Below are positions 35,372 to 47,320 of a DNA stretch of 64,000 bases, in pieces; the stretch's first letter is position 1; every line of letters starts with the position of its first letter. The notes under the pieces were generated by a model. That model was not told the DNA's origin. It did not search any database and saw nothing but the letters and a program-made list of their open reading frames with translations. Position numbers and translations under genes: made by a program. The stretch comes from Alisma plantago-aquatica (Eukaryota; Streptophyta; Magnoliopsida; Alismatales; Alismataceae), in contig OY856409.1 of the NCBI GenBank assembly GCA_963693085.1, forward strand, positions 300,184,558-300,248,557, in the 5' to 3' direction.

Positions 35372-35759
35372 CCTGTAGAACTCTCACGCTTTGCGTAGGG
35401 AGATCTATGGCATATTTAGAAAATGGCAACACTCTTGTTTCAACAAATTAATCTCATTGCATATCAACTCCAGAGGCTGAGTACCCCAACTTAGAGGAAA
35501 GTGCCATTTGGAGCCATTGCTAAAGGTGTCAAGTTTCTGGTTCACACCGAAATCAAAATTTAGTATAAGGCTATTGCCAATCACATCACTAAGGAACTAT
35601 CCATCCACCCAAGGGTCATGCCACAAGAAAATTTTAAAATCGCTTCCAATATGGAATCGAACCACTGGAAGAAGAAAGTCTTTTTACCTCATGGGGTCAG
35701 GACCAAATAGAATCACGATGAAGGTATTTTCTATGCGTCCATCATAACCAAAGGGATTC
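35372..35759 (-). pseudogene. L1 ORF2, segment between RT and zf-RVT
   Basis: Minus-strand text contains FHIGSDFKIFLWHDPWVDG, corresponding to the IGDGxxxxFWxDPW motif that follows the plant L1 reverse transcriptase, then a KWHFPLSW segment. It connects in frame order to the zf-RVT part at 9509, across the chromovirus. The left edge is the chromovirus target duplication and the right edge is the solo-LTR target duplication. Confidence 0.75.
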
Positions 35760-37374
35760 TGATGTGAGGATTTTGAGTCACATTTATAGACTTGTTTTAC
35801 TTGTGTTTTATGTGTTTATTGGTCATTTTGGTGGTTAATAATATATAATTCACTTACTCTAGTCTATAATCTCTTTCAATATCAAATCTCTCATATTTTA
35901 TCTTTTTGATCATAAATGATTATAATAATGGGTTTTATCTCAGCTGATTTGGCTTTGTCTTGCAATTTCAGGAAAAATGTATATATACAGCTGTCGATAC
36001 CATCGACATCTGTCGATAGTATCGACACAATCACAGACAGACAACCGCAAGGAGCCAAGTGGTGTCGATACCATCGACTGGGAAGTCGATGGTAGCGAGT
36101 TACCTTCAGGTTGCCAGCGATCAGCCGGTCGATACTATTGACACAAAGGTCGATACTATCGACGTTCTACAGCTTCAGTGTCAGAAAGGTGACACAACCG
36201 ATGCCTAAGGGTGTCAATACCATCGACCCATGTCGATGGTATCGAGTCTGCATCAGGCTGAACGGCAGAGAAGAAAGGAAACCTGCCGATCTCATGACGG
36301 GTCGATACCATCGACCCGCGTCGATGGTATCGACGCCGCCAGATTAGTGTTTGTTTCAGATTGGCCCGAATCCAACGGTGGTGATATTTCAACGATCTAA
36401 CTTGGTGTTTATACCTAATGACGGCATAAAGGAGCCATGGATCACATCATTAGCCGCTGCACAAGTCCCGAAAAGGTGTGGAGAGGAGAACGGAGCCTGG
36501 ACGCACGCCCCGATCGTCCGAAAGCCGCTGAAGTCATTTTCCACCGCCGGAAGGCTGTAGATTGCACACTCTACGTCGAGGAATGCTTGGATCTTCTCCG
36601 TTCATGGGTTTACATCACTTCATCCACATTTTTCTCCATGTTTTCCCTTTCCTCCATCATGTCTTTCTTTGAGATGAACATGCGGGGCTAGTCCCCTTTG
36701 TCTTTAGGACCGGGAGTAGCCCGGTGAATCATTGTATGACGTTTTCATCATAGTAATTTATAATTTGTCTCTTAAATCCGTGGTATGATTTCATTTTCTC
36801 CATTATATCATTATTCTTGATCACCCTAATGATAATCTAATGCTTTTAATTGCTTTGAAATAAGAATTAATGGTTGAAAAGAGACAAAATTCACATTAAC
36901 TCATAGATTCCTTGAACAAGGTGATGTACGGTTAATGGTGGAAACCCAGAGGTTAATTCTAATGCACCTAGTTTAGGGTATAGGTTACTACGACGGTGGA
37001 ACCGACCTAGATTTAGGTAGTGAATTGTATCACGATAGGGAACAATTCTGACTACAGGCCACTACCCGGAATGAGAGATGAATTTGATTAACTATGTGGA
37101 AATTCATACAATGAGAACCCGCGGTGAAACCACAATCCTAAAGATTCCCATCTAAATTGATTAAACTTAACATTTAATCGATTTCTTTGCTTTCTTTTAT
37201 TTTCTTTTTCTTTTTAATCAACTTTCAAAACCTTTTTAACCGATCTAGCTGATTGCGAACAGTTAGTAGTAGTCTACCGATAGTTAAGTGTCCCTGAGTT
37301 CGACTCGGGCCTCACATGGGCCTATATTACATTGACGCGTGCACTTGCGTTTTACGCACGATAAATTCGTGTCA
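35760..37374 (+). mobile_element. Solo LTR of the same gag-protease family, opposite orientation
   Basis: It starts TGATGTGAGGATTTTGAGTC and ends ATAAATTCGTGTCA, flanked by GATTC at 35755-35759 and 37375-37379. It matches the dimer LTRs in inverted orientation, for example the GCGGGGCTAGTCCCC block, the GTAGCCCGG block and the GAGTTCGACTCGGGCCTCAC block. At 1615 bp it is about 220 bp longer than those LTRs and has five dyads rather than two, so it belongs to a related subfamily. It was left by LTR-LTR recombination after insertion into the L1. Confidence 0.9.
35993..36334. repeat. Five palindromic dyads in the solo LTR
   Basis: Dyads at 35993-36026, 36064-36099, 36128-36163, 36212-36245 and 36301-36334, spaced about 65-90 bp. 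Arms are variants of GTCGATACCATCGAC. The third pairs two near-identical direct arms rather than complementary variants. TATATATA lies just upstream at 35980-35987. Confidence 0.92.
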
Positions 37375-37379
37375 GATTC

Positions 37380-39955
37380 CTAACAATTTGCAATGTCCCA
37401 TATGTTGCAGATCATCCATGACTTGATCCAGTCCTCCACTTTGTAAATGCCCAATCCACCTTCATCCTTGGGACAACATACAACATCCCAAATGACAACA
37501 TGGAAGTGGCGTTCATCCTCTTTATCCCCCAATAATAGTTTTGACATAGACACTTGACCTCATCAACAACTGTATTGGGTAGTGGAAATATTCCAGTCTA
37601 GAAGAGGTGGTAAGCAGTAAGTGTGAAGATAATGAGCTCCATCCTACCTACCATAGAGATAAGTCGAGCTTTCTAGGATTCCAACTTCAATTTGATTTTG
37701 TCAATAAGGGGAAAGCAGTGAACTCGTCATGCGACCAGTGAATAGAGGAACTCCAAGGTACCTAACTAAGAATTCACTCCTTAGTATCCCAAGAGTATCC
37801 TGGATGCTAGGCATGGCCTAGGATAAGAAAGAGTTGACTTTTCTTTGGATTCAGTGTGAGTCTTGAGATTGAGGAGAAATAATTCAAACAGTCTAAGATA
37901 GACTTGGAATTAATTCACTTCCCTTAGAGAAGAGAAGATCATCAACAAAAATGAGATGGGATATCTTATTGTCTCCTTCAATAAGGGGGTATATCTTTCA
38001 TTTGCTTGTTGCCGCTTCCAGAATAGAAGTAAGACCCTACATGCCAATGTTGAATAGATAGGGGGCCAATGGGGCATCCTGTCTTATACTGTTTGTAGCT
38101 TGAAACAGAGTTTAAGGACAATCGTTGATAAAGATTTGAAATGACGCTGAAGATATACACTCCCATGTCCAGTTAAGCTAGTAGGATAGAAAACCCATGT
38201 ATTCCATGACCTAGATACTATAATTTCTATTGATTGAATCATAGACCTTACTGAACTAAGCTTTAAGGCATAGCTTAGCCTTGGTATCATGCTTCCAGAA
38301 ATCACTAGAAAAATCCATTGCTAGAAGGATAGCATCAGAAATATGTCTACCTTTTTCAAAGGCACACCAATTAAGGCTAATCAGGTCTGGGAGGATGTCC
38401 CTTAGTCCTTTGGCCATGGTTTTTGAAATGATCTTGTATGAGAAGTTGCATAAAGAGATTGGTCGCCACTCACCAATCTTGGTAGGCTATTGAACTATTG
38501 GAATAAATGAAATAAAAGTTTATTTTATTTCTTTTAAGAATTCTGCCTTTTGTAAAAAAAACTTTAATTGCCATAATGATATCCTATCCAACACTATCCT
38601 AAGTTTTTTTTAAAAAAATGCATTGAAGTCATTGGGACCATGATCTTTGTCCCCATATGACTTGTTAATAACATAAAGGATCTCCTTTTCAAAGATCTCC
38701 ATTGACAAACAATGAATTTGTTCCATCATGAGTTTTGGAAAATTATCGAGAAGAGGCCTAGGTCCAGGTGAGATGTTCTTGTTGAAGAACTATTTATAAT
38801 GATATGTGAATTTCTTTGTGACGATGTCTTCATTTGTGAGAATTTGTCCATGAACATCTAGATGTTTGATCTGGTTCCTATTTCTTCGAGTTTTTAGTGA
38901 GGCATAGAAGAAGTGAGAATTTATATCTCATTCCCGAGTCAAAATACTCTAGACTTTTGGCGCACCATGGACTCGTCAATGGATCTAACAACAATAACTT
39001 CATTTTTATTTTTAGCAATATTCCATAGAAGATAGTCATCCAAGTATTGATCTGTGATGATTTGTGTTTGAATAACATCTTTCTCTTTGTTTTTAGATGA
39101 ATCAAGGAGATCCCCAGAATGGACCCAACTCCATCTTTAGATGGTTGGTTTTGTCAACATCAGAATTAAAAAAAACCCGATAGAGGGGGAAACCAACAAC
39201 AAGTGTCCTTCACACATTGCTGACTACTTCCTGGAAACATGGACGATCAATCCATGCATTAAAGAAACTAAATGGATAGTTTTGCTTGTCCCTCTTTTAA
39301 TCAACATGAAGGAGTTGGATGAAATGGTCGCTATGGATGGTTGTTAAACATTGAAGCTAATGTTTAGGAAATTCATTTAGGAAGTACATGGAACTGATGC
39401 TCTATCTATTTTCTTTGAGAACTATTTGCCCGACTTATTGATTGTTTTGAGTAAAATAAGGCCCTTTGGATGGGATTTCCAGTAGTTCAACAACTTGGAC
39501 AACATTGTTGAAGTCTTTCATGGATCTTGCAAAAGGGCAGGAACACCCACTTATCTCTGTGGTTGCTCACACTGTGTTGAAATCACCTATAATCACCCAG
39601 GGAACAATAGCATTCCTGATGATGTCAACTAGATCTCTCCACAGAGCACCACATTTGTTATCTTCATTCATTTCATAGACAATAGTGATTTTGAACTCGC
39701 ATGACCCATCATCTAGTAAGAGGTGGATCATCTGGTTTAATTGACAAACAAGGGATACCTTGTAGGTGGGATTATCCCATAAGGGAATAATGTGAACCTT
39801 TTCACATGATAGTCAATTGTCAAGTCAGTGAGAGTTGGGCCAGACTCATTGGCTTGCATGAGGCATATTCTTTCTTTGGATTTTTACTTCAAGAAGAAGG
39901 GCCAACTAGTAATCCCCTAGACACTCCAAGCCACGATGTTTAGTTTTAGAGACAT
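37380..39955 (-). pseudogene. L1 ORF2, endonuclease and reverse transcriptase part, decayed
   Basis: The likely start is the ATG at 39955 (minus strand), reading MSLKLNIVAWSV, the usual beginning of a plant L1 endonuclease. PWVIIGDFNTV near 39580 is the endonuclease GDFN motif. Near 39000-38880 a degraded FFxxSLKTRRN-like segment follows. Near 38640 DHGPNDFNAFF corresponds to the GPDGFNAxFF motif opening the reverse transcriptase. Near 37480 VVIWDVVCCPKDEGGLG marks the RT carboxy end. ORF2 nicks DNA and primes reverse transcription at the nick. Many stops; no functional product. Confidence 0.78.
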
Positions 39956-40249
39956 TCCCCTCACACACTGGCTTGCCTCCAAGTTGGGCATGAGAAGGGG
40001 TTTGATGAGGGTTATCCCTAGAATCACCTTCATCATTGATTTGAATTTGGTCTTAGAACTTTATGGATCTTTAGGCGCATCCCTTTGGTTGTATGTTAGT
40101 CTTTTTGTGGTCTAGGCAGTGTGTGAAGGAACCTAGAATTCTTCATTTATGCCAACAATGGTAGTGGTATCATTTGGTTGATTGGTATGCAACTATGCCT
40201 CAAACTTCCGAATTGGGGCATTCACTTTCTTCCCTGGTTTAGGAATTGC

Positions 40250-41210
40250 ACAATTCACTCTATCACTAACCCCATAAAAGTGGATTTCTCCTGCACCTCT
40301 TTGTCTTGATTACCAATGCCAGAATTGCTATTGGGTCAAGTAGCTGATTGACTTCCCGACTGCTAAGATAAAGGCATCGGTGCCCTTGCAGTATCTGTGA
40401 TATGATTCATGAAAACAATCTCTTGGGTAGTTGGCTTACAAAAAGCTTTATCATGCTTGAAAGTAACACAATGTGGGAAATGTTTCAAAATCCATTCATA
40501 TTGAATGTTAATGATGTAGTCATGCTCTGTGTCATTTCTCATTTTGACGATCCTAGGGAATGGAGAGTACGCATCCATGAGCACATTAAACATGACATAG
40601 TATGGTCTTACTCTGGCCTTTGTTTTCCTATCAAGACATTAGGGCTTGCCAAGGAAGGAGGCAATCATGATGAGCATAAATCAATCCAAAGATCCAAGGA
40701 TAGGTTAGCGATTTTGTGCTAAAAAAGGACCAATGTAAGTTTCTCTTGCTCAAGAGGTTTTCCCTTCTCCCATTTCTCTTGCTCAAGGTCCACCTTCAAG
40801 GATGTTTGACATGTCCGCTTCATTTTCAATCTTTATGATAAAACAACGTGGCACGTCCAAGTACCTCCAATGTTCCTGTCGACTTCCAAGTACGAAGGAG
40901 ATGCTCCTAGAGTGTGCACACAAGTGTCTTTAAGCCAATGATATAGCCAACAATTGTGTTGGACCACAAATAAACATCATTGTCTACCTCAACCTACTGG
41001 ATGATGATGGTGTCCTCCTCAACTCTGACATCCTATTGGTTCAATTTGGATTGAATATCACCTATTGGTGCCACAAAAGGCTCGACTAGTTCTTTGCCAC
41101 CGGGATGACATAGATCTCAGTCGTGTGAATTCTGTTCTGGGGTCTTCTTCCTCCTTGGGAGGGATCTGACCACCTAGAGTTAACACCGCCTCCACCACTA
41201 CTTCGTGCAG
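40250..41210 (-). pseudogene. L1 ORF1 (DUF4283 / zinc-knuckle nucleic-acid-binding protein), decayed
   Basis: Minus-strand frames around 40800-41000 read WSNTIVGYIIGLK followed by LRTWKSTGTLEV and ILEGGPW, the core of the DUF4283 domain of plant L1 ORF1 proteins. Further on, at 40593-40363, DYIINIQYEWILKHFPHC and VTFKHDKAFC match the zinc-knuckle part. The first Cys of the expected CxxC is Phe here. ORF1 proteins bind the L1 RNA. Several stops and shifts break the frame; both borders are approximate. Confidence 0.7.
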
Positions 41211-41236
41211 GCACCACACACCCTTCTATTTTTCTA

Positions 41237-41252
41237 TGATGCATGGTGGTTT
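41237..41252. repeat. L1 target-site duplication, right copy
   Basis: TGATGCATGGTGGTTT, identical to 8985-9000; adjoins the 5' end of the L1. Confidence 0.85.
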
Positions 41253-41805
41253 AATATGCCCTCTTATATCCTTAAGGGCTGAAATTTTGAAATAAGTGTA
41301 ACTATGCCCTAACACTGCTTTTAATGGTATCTTGATACCACAATGGTGGAAAATGAATATTATCCCTACTATTTACCTATGTTTCTAAATAGAAATTAGA
41401 ATGACTCTCTAAATATTATTCTGCTGATTTTTTTGGACTTACACTTGATGCTTAAAATCAACACATTTATGGTTAAAACAACCTTTTGGGTTAATCTTAT
41501 TCTAGGTGCAACTTTCTCATAATTATGAGTCTATATCTAAAATTTTTCATGGTAATTTTTTTCTTCCATGTGATTGTAAATGGGGAATTGTAGGTTAATA
41601 TGAGATCCATTTATGGTTTGGCCTTAATGTGCTATTATATGGTGAGTTGGGCCTTGAGGTTCCCTAGATTGAAGATTTGGGCCTTGGTTTGTGATAACCT
41701 ATTTTGTAGATATTCAAGTGTCTGTTTACCCTAATAGTATCATTTTGGCATTTCTTTACTTAGATAGTTCTAATTGTTTTGGCAAGTTTTGCACAGAATG
41801 CCACC
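41253..41805. other. Non-coding stretch right of the L1
   Basis: No gene seen. It is the continuation of the sequence that ended at 8984. It may contain the left end of the old Athila/Tat-like LTR, for instance at TGTGATAACC (41689), but no border can be proven. Confidence 0.4.
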
Positions 41806-41850
41806 AGAGGCAAACTTGAATCTAGGCAACCATTGACAATACCATACTTA

Positions 41851-42215
41851 AGTGGTCACTGAGCCTATGACCTCAACAATTTCTAGGAAACTACCTCAGC
41901 GGTCCCTGAAACAATAAAAGTTAGTGGTCACTGACACTCCTATTCCTTAGTGACCACTGACCCCGCATCACATCAACAATCGACATACCATGCATCCCAG
42001 TGATTGCCAATACTTCAACGAGAAACTAGGATGCTACATCAGTGGTTGCTAGCCTTGGTGTTTGGTTCCCTCTAGAGTTGAGACAAGATCAGCGACCACC
42101 GATTCAGGCGACCGCTGGAGGCAACCTCATCAACGACCAACACATCTCGACAACTGACTAACCCACAAAAAAGAGAGACTATTGAGCTTAAGTCAGTTGC
42201 CTCAGTGGTCGTGTC
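41851..42215. repeat. Degenerate AGTGGTCACTGA array in the old LTR
   Basis: Variants of AGTGGTCACTGA and its complement occur about nine times (41851, 41900, 41922, 41949 and onward to CAGTGGTCGTG at 42203), directly upstream of TATAAATA at 42216. Confidence 0.65.
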
Positions 42216-43383
42216 TATAAATACTCAACCACTTCATACATGGAAGGGGGTCGCAACCACGTGAGAGACGATGAAGTACTTCCACATTGTATAGTCTCCA
42301 TACATCAACCATTTCCTCAGTCCCAGATCTCTTAAGAAAAATGTCCAGAGGAGAAAGAGGATCCACGCTATCACCAACATCATTAGCCTATTCTTTGAAA
42401 GAAGGACTAGCCACTCCTTCACCCCACACCAGATACATATTTGAAGGATACATGCATTATCCCTAGTATTGGTGGTCATAATTGGTGTATCTCCCTTCTT
42501 CTTCTCTAATTCTGTTCATTTGCCTCATTCTACTTCATCCACTTTGTCATTCTCTCCCATGTCTCCCTATGCTTGTAAATCCGTAATGCTACTCACCACC
42601 ATGAGTGGGCTAAACACAACTTGGTTTGGGAGTAGCCACTAAGGCTCTCCCAACATGTAAATGCTTATATCCATTGAATATATTCTCTTAGCAATGTTTA
42701 TCTCTATACCCTTAGTCTTGAATGCTTCAATTGTATGATTAGCTACCATCTTGTGATGTTTGATTTGTTAGTGCCTCAAAAGAGTAGTACTAGCCTTATA
42801 TAACTATTATGGAGTTGCATGAATGCATGAGAATGTTGGAGTGCTTAAGATAATGTCCGTATGGTTATATGTTGTAATTATTTGTTTGCCATCTCAAGAG
42901 AGAAACAACCTTATAATCTAGATCTATACTAAACTCGAGAGAGAAGGGAAAAAACATATATGATGATTGCTTGTAATATTTCTAAGGTATATAATGGGTG
43001 TGAGTACTACATGTTGGTGAGAGACCTTAGATGGTGAAACCCAATCCAAGTTCCCATCCATCCTTGTTACATCACTCTTTGCTACTACTTGTTCTCTTAT
43101 TTTGCTTCTTACTTTGTTTTTGCTTATTTTACTTTGCTTATTGGTTGGAGTAACATCGTTCCCTAAGGAACACTAAAATTAATCCTACCCTTTTGATTGG
43201 TGTAACTGAGCCAAGGTTCTATGCTCTTAGCACTTAATACTCCTTGTCCCTCTGGATTGACTCTGATTTACTACATTGGACCCCATATAATAGTTGTGGG
43301 GGCTTGAGTGTCCGATTACAAATTTAAGAGACTACTCTAGATTCACTCCTTTCTCAACGTGTGATTTAGGCCGGTCAAATTTT

Positions 43384-43401
43384 TGGCACTGTTACCGGGG
43401 A
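43384..43401 (+). other. Primer binding site of the old element
   Basis: TGGCACTGTTACCGGGGA, two differences from TGGCGCCGTTGCCGGGGA; six bases after the LTR end. Confidence 0.75.
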
Positions 43402-43580
43402 CAAGAAAACCAGTACTGTTAAGAACCTGAATCTACTCACCCATACACCCATGCCTCAAGTCTAGCAATACACTTGACTGCACTAGATCTAATCCACTAT
43501 ATTTAACTATCTCAAATACTTTGTTTCACACGTCCAACTTCTAACTTGATTGTGAACTATTTTAGGTACCTTGGAGAGAA

Positions 43581-45807
43581 GTGGATTGCAAATACAACCG
43601 CCCACCTTCTTTCAACATGCCTTCTCATAGGGGAGGACACCAAGAAGGAGGCAACCAAAACCTGAGGGCTGAACAACCTCAACCTGATCATGAATCTGAG
43701 TATGAGGAATACCACTCTGATAAAGTAGGACCTGAAAACCCACCTCATGTCATTCCACCACCACCCCATGATGAGGAGCGTGAAGAAAAACACCATGATG
43801 AAGGCCTTTGTCCTAGAGAAATGAGGAATGAGAAGAAAAACCACGACAACAAGGAAAACAACAACAACAACAATGACAACCATAACAATGAAGACGACGA
43901 AGATGACAGAGGCCCTTCTCTCCATGAGTTGGCCGCTACCAGGGCCAATGAATTTACGTGCCCCATCATCATCTCAATATTCAATGCACCAAATTTCGAT
44001 CTAAAGCCTACAATAGTTGCCATGAATCAGAACAAAACCTTTAAAAACATATGCTACACAATCACGATGAAAAGGGTTCTACAGGAGGTGATATATTGCA
44101 AATGGTTTAATTTCTCGTTGAGGGACAAAGAATGATCATGGTAACTTGCTCTACCCAATAAAACCATCAATGGATGGACACCACTAGCATATGCTTTTAT
44201 CACAGAGTTTTACCCAATTAGAAGACTCTAAGGAGTAGGCATAAAATTTCTGGGTTCATTCAGAAGCTTGGAGAGAATCTGTATGAAGCCTAGGAGGGAT
44301 TCCAAGAATACTAGAGAGATTGTCCTCACAACAAGTATGACGAAGGATTTCTAGTGACCAAGTTTTACAATGGCATGCCGTCTGCGGAAAGGACCTCACT
44401 GAATGCTGCTACATGAAGTGATTTACTTGGCCAAAACCCAAACAAGACCATGAAATCATTGATAACATGGCTGCATTGCAAGTTGGTCAGGACTATGAAA
44501 GAGGTGAGAGGGGTTTAAACAAGAAGGCAATGCATGAAGGACCAATCACTGAGTCAAAGACATTTGAAGCCAAAACCCCTCAAATCTAAGAGATCGCTTC
44601 AAATGTAAAGCAACTGAAGGAAACTAGAAACAAAGGAAAATGCAAAGCTGAGAAAGTCATGAAGTGCATCACCTATGGAGAGGGAAGGCATGGTATCAAC
44701 AATTGTATCTATACTCAACTAGAAGAAGATATCGGCGAAGAAGATATTGAGAATATTTCTTATGCCAACTTCAAGAGACCAGATCACCCTAATTTCAACT
44801 AGGAAAACAATGATGTTGCTGAGAATGCCCACTAGCTTAACAATCCATTTAAAAGACCACCTGGATTTTGGAGAGATGGGGGACAAACTGTGTTCACCCA
44901 TAATACAAACTACTAGTAGAACATAAGAAATTTTCCAAGGACAAGGACAAAGTCAAATCAAAACATAATTCAAATAGATTGAGCTAGGATTAGAATTAGG
45001 ACAAAAATAACAACCAACCAAACATGGTATCTGAGCTCTTCAAATTCTCAAAAAGACAAGCCACAATAAATGAACAATTATCACAAAGTTCTATCACCAA
45101 TACGAGTGTCTTAAGCATGATGCAGACTCAAATAGCCGACATGCATACACACCAGAAGAAGATCAACCAACAACTAGCACAGTTGTCAGGACTCAACAAA
45201 AATCTGCAAGGAAAGATTCCATCCAATACCAAAAGTGCAAAAATGACCACTCTTCATTCTAGAAAACTTTTAGAGGATATGAAGGGAAAGGCTAACTAGA
45301 AAGGCAACTCTAACGGTGAATCACAACCTAAACTAGTGATAGTAGAGGAAGTAGCCGAAGAGGAAGTGATTATCAAGAAACATAAAGCTCAAAAGAAAGC
45401 CAAGGGAAAGAAGATTACCAAAGAGAAGAAATCTGACTCTGTTGATGAGGCCTTTTAAAAAAAGGATCTATAATATCCAAGGGTTCCTTTCCCTTATAAA
45501 CTGATCAAGGCCCACTTGAAGAAGAGATATGAGAAGTTTATGGAAGATGTAAAGAAGTTGCACCTTGATGTACCATTCTTGGATGCCATAGAGGAGTTGC
45601 CAACCTACGCCAAGTTCTTTAAGAATTTGATCACGAAGAGGAGATCATGTGGAGATTGTAAGGTTAGTAGAAATATCAAGTGCTTTCGTACAAGAGAAGT
45701 TTCCCACGAAGAAGAAAGATCTTGGAGCATTCACTATTCCTTTTAACATCGGAGACAATGAGGTAAGGCAAGGGCTTGCTGATCTAGGGGCAAGAATTAG
45801 TCTTATG
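43581..45807 (+). pseudogene. gag and protease start of the old Athila/Tat-like element
   Basis: The first open part (43581-44135) has an acidic, Asn/His-rich leader, then SLHELAATRANEFTCPIIIS and FDLKPTIVAMNQNKTF, which open the Athila/Tat gag domain. SFIQKLGENLYEA and FLVTKFYNGMPSAERTSLNA follow in other frames near 44260-44400. A linker frame (45024-45299) is Gln-rich with QIADMHTHQKKINQQLAQLS. KKLHLDVPFLDAIEELPTYA near 45555 is the pre-protease block shared with the younger Athila. A degraded GLADLGARISLM-type protease start is cut at 45807. Many stops and shifts; no product. Confidence 0.75.
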
Positions 45808-46139
45808 TGTTGACCTAGGGGTTATACATTGCCCATATTTTGATAATGACTTAACCATTCCATTCCTATGTATCTAATATGTTCGTTCAAGATTGATTTC
45901 AGGCTTTAGATACATGAAAATGATCAAATTACACAAGCCCTAGCTTGTCAAAGTTCAAGTCAAATGCAATGCAAGTGTGCTATTTGGAAAATCACTCCAA
46001 ATGACCTTAGAAGAATTTTGTAATCACTTGTATTGATGATATGACTTGTATGTAAGATGAGAAAAATATGTGGGACACTTAATACCAAGGTTTAATCACC
46101 CAATAATCAACTTAGAAAATTGATCACAGGATGTTCATT

Positions 46140-46352
46140 GGTCGAGTTGGAAACTCGACTGACCCTATGATGGATTTTTTGAAGATGACCCATCGATCGA
46201 GTTGTACACTCATAGAACTCGACCGACCGACTCACTGAGAAAACTTAATTTTAGCTCATTGGTCGAGTTCCCCAGAACAAACTCTACCGATAGTTTGAAA
46301 ATTGGCTTTATCTTTTAGTTGATCGGTCGAGTTACCTTTATTGAAACTTGAC
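46140..46352. repeat. Four GGTCGAGTT...AACTCGACC dyads in the copia LTR
   Basis: Imperfect inverted repeats at about 46140-46164, 46195-46227, 46261-46289 and 46324-46352, spaced roughly 60 bp. The first is GGTCGAGTT-GGA-AACTCGACT. They end 140 bp before the TATAAATA box. Confidence 0.8.
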
Positions 46353-46492
46353 CAAATGTACTGTACGAAAAATACAAAAAAGTATATATAACCATTGATG
46401 ACTTGTTTTGGGTGAAAATAGATCCGTTTCTTTGAGGAAAATGACAATATTTCAGCCCTAAGTGATCTCCAACTCAAGGGAGCACCCTGAGC

Positions 46493-46500
46493 TATAAATA
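46493..46500 (+). promoter_or_regulatory. TATA box of the copia LTR
   Basis: GAGCTATAAATAGGACCCC context, a typical plant LTR promoter core. Confidence 0.6.
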
Positions 46501-47270
46501 GGACCCCTTGGAGTTCATTCCAAGTTTGCTCATTCAAGCTATTCTAAGTTCTTTATATAGTTGAGTGTTCTACAACTCCTTGAGCCCCTTTCCCTCTCTA
46601 GTTTACACTTTGTTTTGTGATTGTGAGTAAGTTAGGCATGTTCTAAGAGAGCTCCACCCTTGTGCATGTAAAACCCTCATCTTCTCCTACTTCCCTATCC
46701 CCTTCCTACATGAAGAAAAGGTGAAGCAAGCTTCCTCGAGTGAAGGAGCTGTAGCTGGTCCTCTTCAAGGTTGATGAAGAGGTGGTGATCTTCTCCAGGT
46801 GAAGGAGAAGGAAAAGGCTGAAGATACAAGAGGAGTGGAAAAATCCTTGAAGGCGAAAGACTTGTGATTGAGTGGGTAAGACCTTGTTGAAGGCTGAAGA
46901 CTCTTTTGCAAAGTGGGTAAGTCCTTGGTAAGGTGGATACTCCTTATTCTTGGATGGGTAAGTTCTTTGGTGGTCTTGTGTTGTAACTCTTATTGGTGAT
47001 AATACAGAGAAAAGCACTTGCAAAGTCCTAGAGGTTGACCTCTCTAGGTAGTGGACTGACTCACAATCTAGTTTGAAGTGTGGAACCACTCTACATCCCT
47101 TTGTCAAGTGCTTGCTATCAATCTATCTTATCCTTCCTATGCTTGTTAGATAGGACTTCAAATTTCATTTAAGATATTGCTTTAAACTTGATATGATTTG
47201 AAGGTCTAATATGTTTTGTGAGAAATTTTGTAGCTCTATTCACCCCCCTAGAGCCCTTAGTTCGAACAAG

Positions 47271-47283
47271 TGGTATCAGAGCC
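47271..47283 (+). other. Primer binding site, tRNA-Met
   Basis: TGGTATCAGAGCC, perfect match to the usual plant copia site, two bases after the LTR end. Confidence 0.9.
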
Positions 47284-47320
47284 AAGGATCTTCTCCAACA
47301 ATATCCCACGAGATGAGAAG

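Larger units (their letters stand above)
9001..41236 (-). mobile_element. L1-type LINE, split by three later insertions
   Basis: Perfect 16 bp duplications flank the whole block (8985-9000 and 41237-41252). The L1's own sequence is 9001-9509, 35372-35759 and 37380-41236, about 4.75 kb, with everything between explained by later insertions that carry their own target duplications. Order on the minus strand is ORF1 (DUF4283 type), endonuclease, reverse transcriptase, zf-RVT and a short tail. Stops and frameshifts occur throughout, so it is dead. The 5' end lies next to the right duplication, so it may be close to full length, though shorter than the usual 5-6 kb. Confidence 0.85.
41690..45807 (+). 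mobile_element. Old Athila/Tat-like element, cut by a copia insertion
   Basis: It comprises an LTR ending at 43377 (GGCCGGTCA), a tRNA-Asp-type primer site, gag remains and the start of a protease. The LTR holds a dyad array and a TATAAATA box at 42216-42223. A GTCCCTCTGGATTGACTCTG block at 43246-43265 corresponds to the GTCCCTGAGTTCGACTCGGG block of the solo LTR. The element stops abruptly at 45807 at the LTR of the copia element; the rest must lie right of the window. The left border is uncertain. Confidence 0.7.
45808..47268 (+). repeat. 5' LTR of the copia element (1461 bp)
   Basis: It starts TGTTGACCTAGGGG and ends TTAGTTCGAACA, two bases before a primer site. CTATTCACCCCCCTAGAGCC near its end is the common end of plant copia LTRs. 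A TATAAATA box lies at 46493-46500. Confidence 0.8.

Noticed and set aside
24914..36334. CRISPR-like pattern of repeated palindromes
   Set aside because: Spacing is irregular, the intervening sequences are parts of one retroelement family rather than spacers, and the setting is plant nuclear DNA.
43557..43925. Val/Phe-rich minus-strand frame that looks like a membrane protein
   Set aside because: It is antisense to the acidic, His/Asn-rich gag leader (GAN/GAC runs read as Val/Ile/Leu codons backwards).
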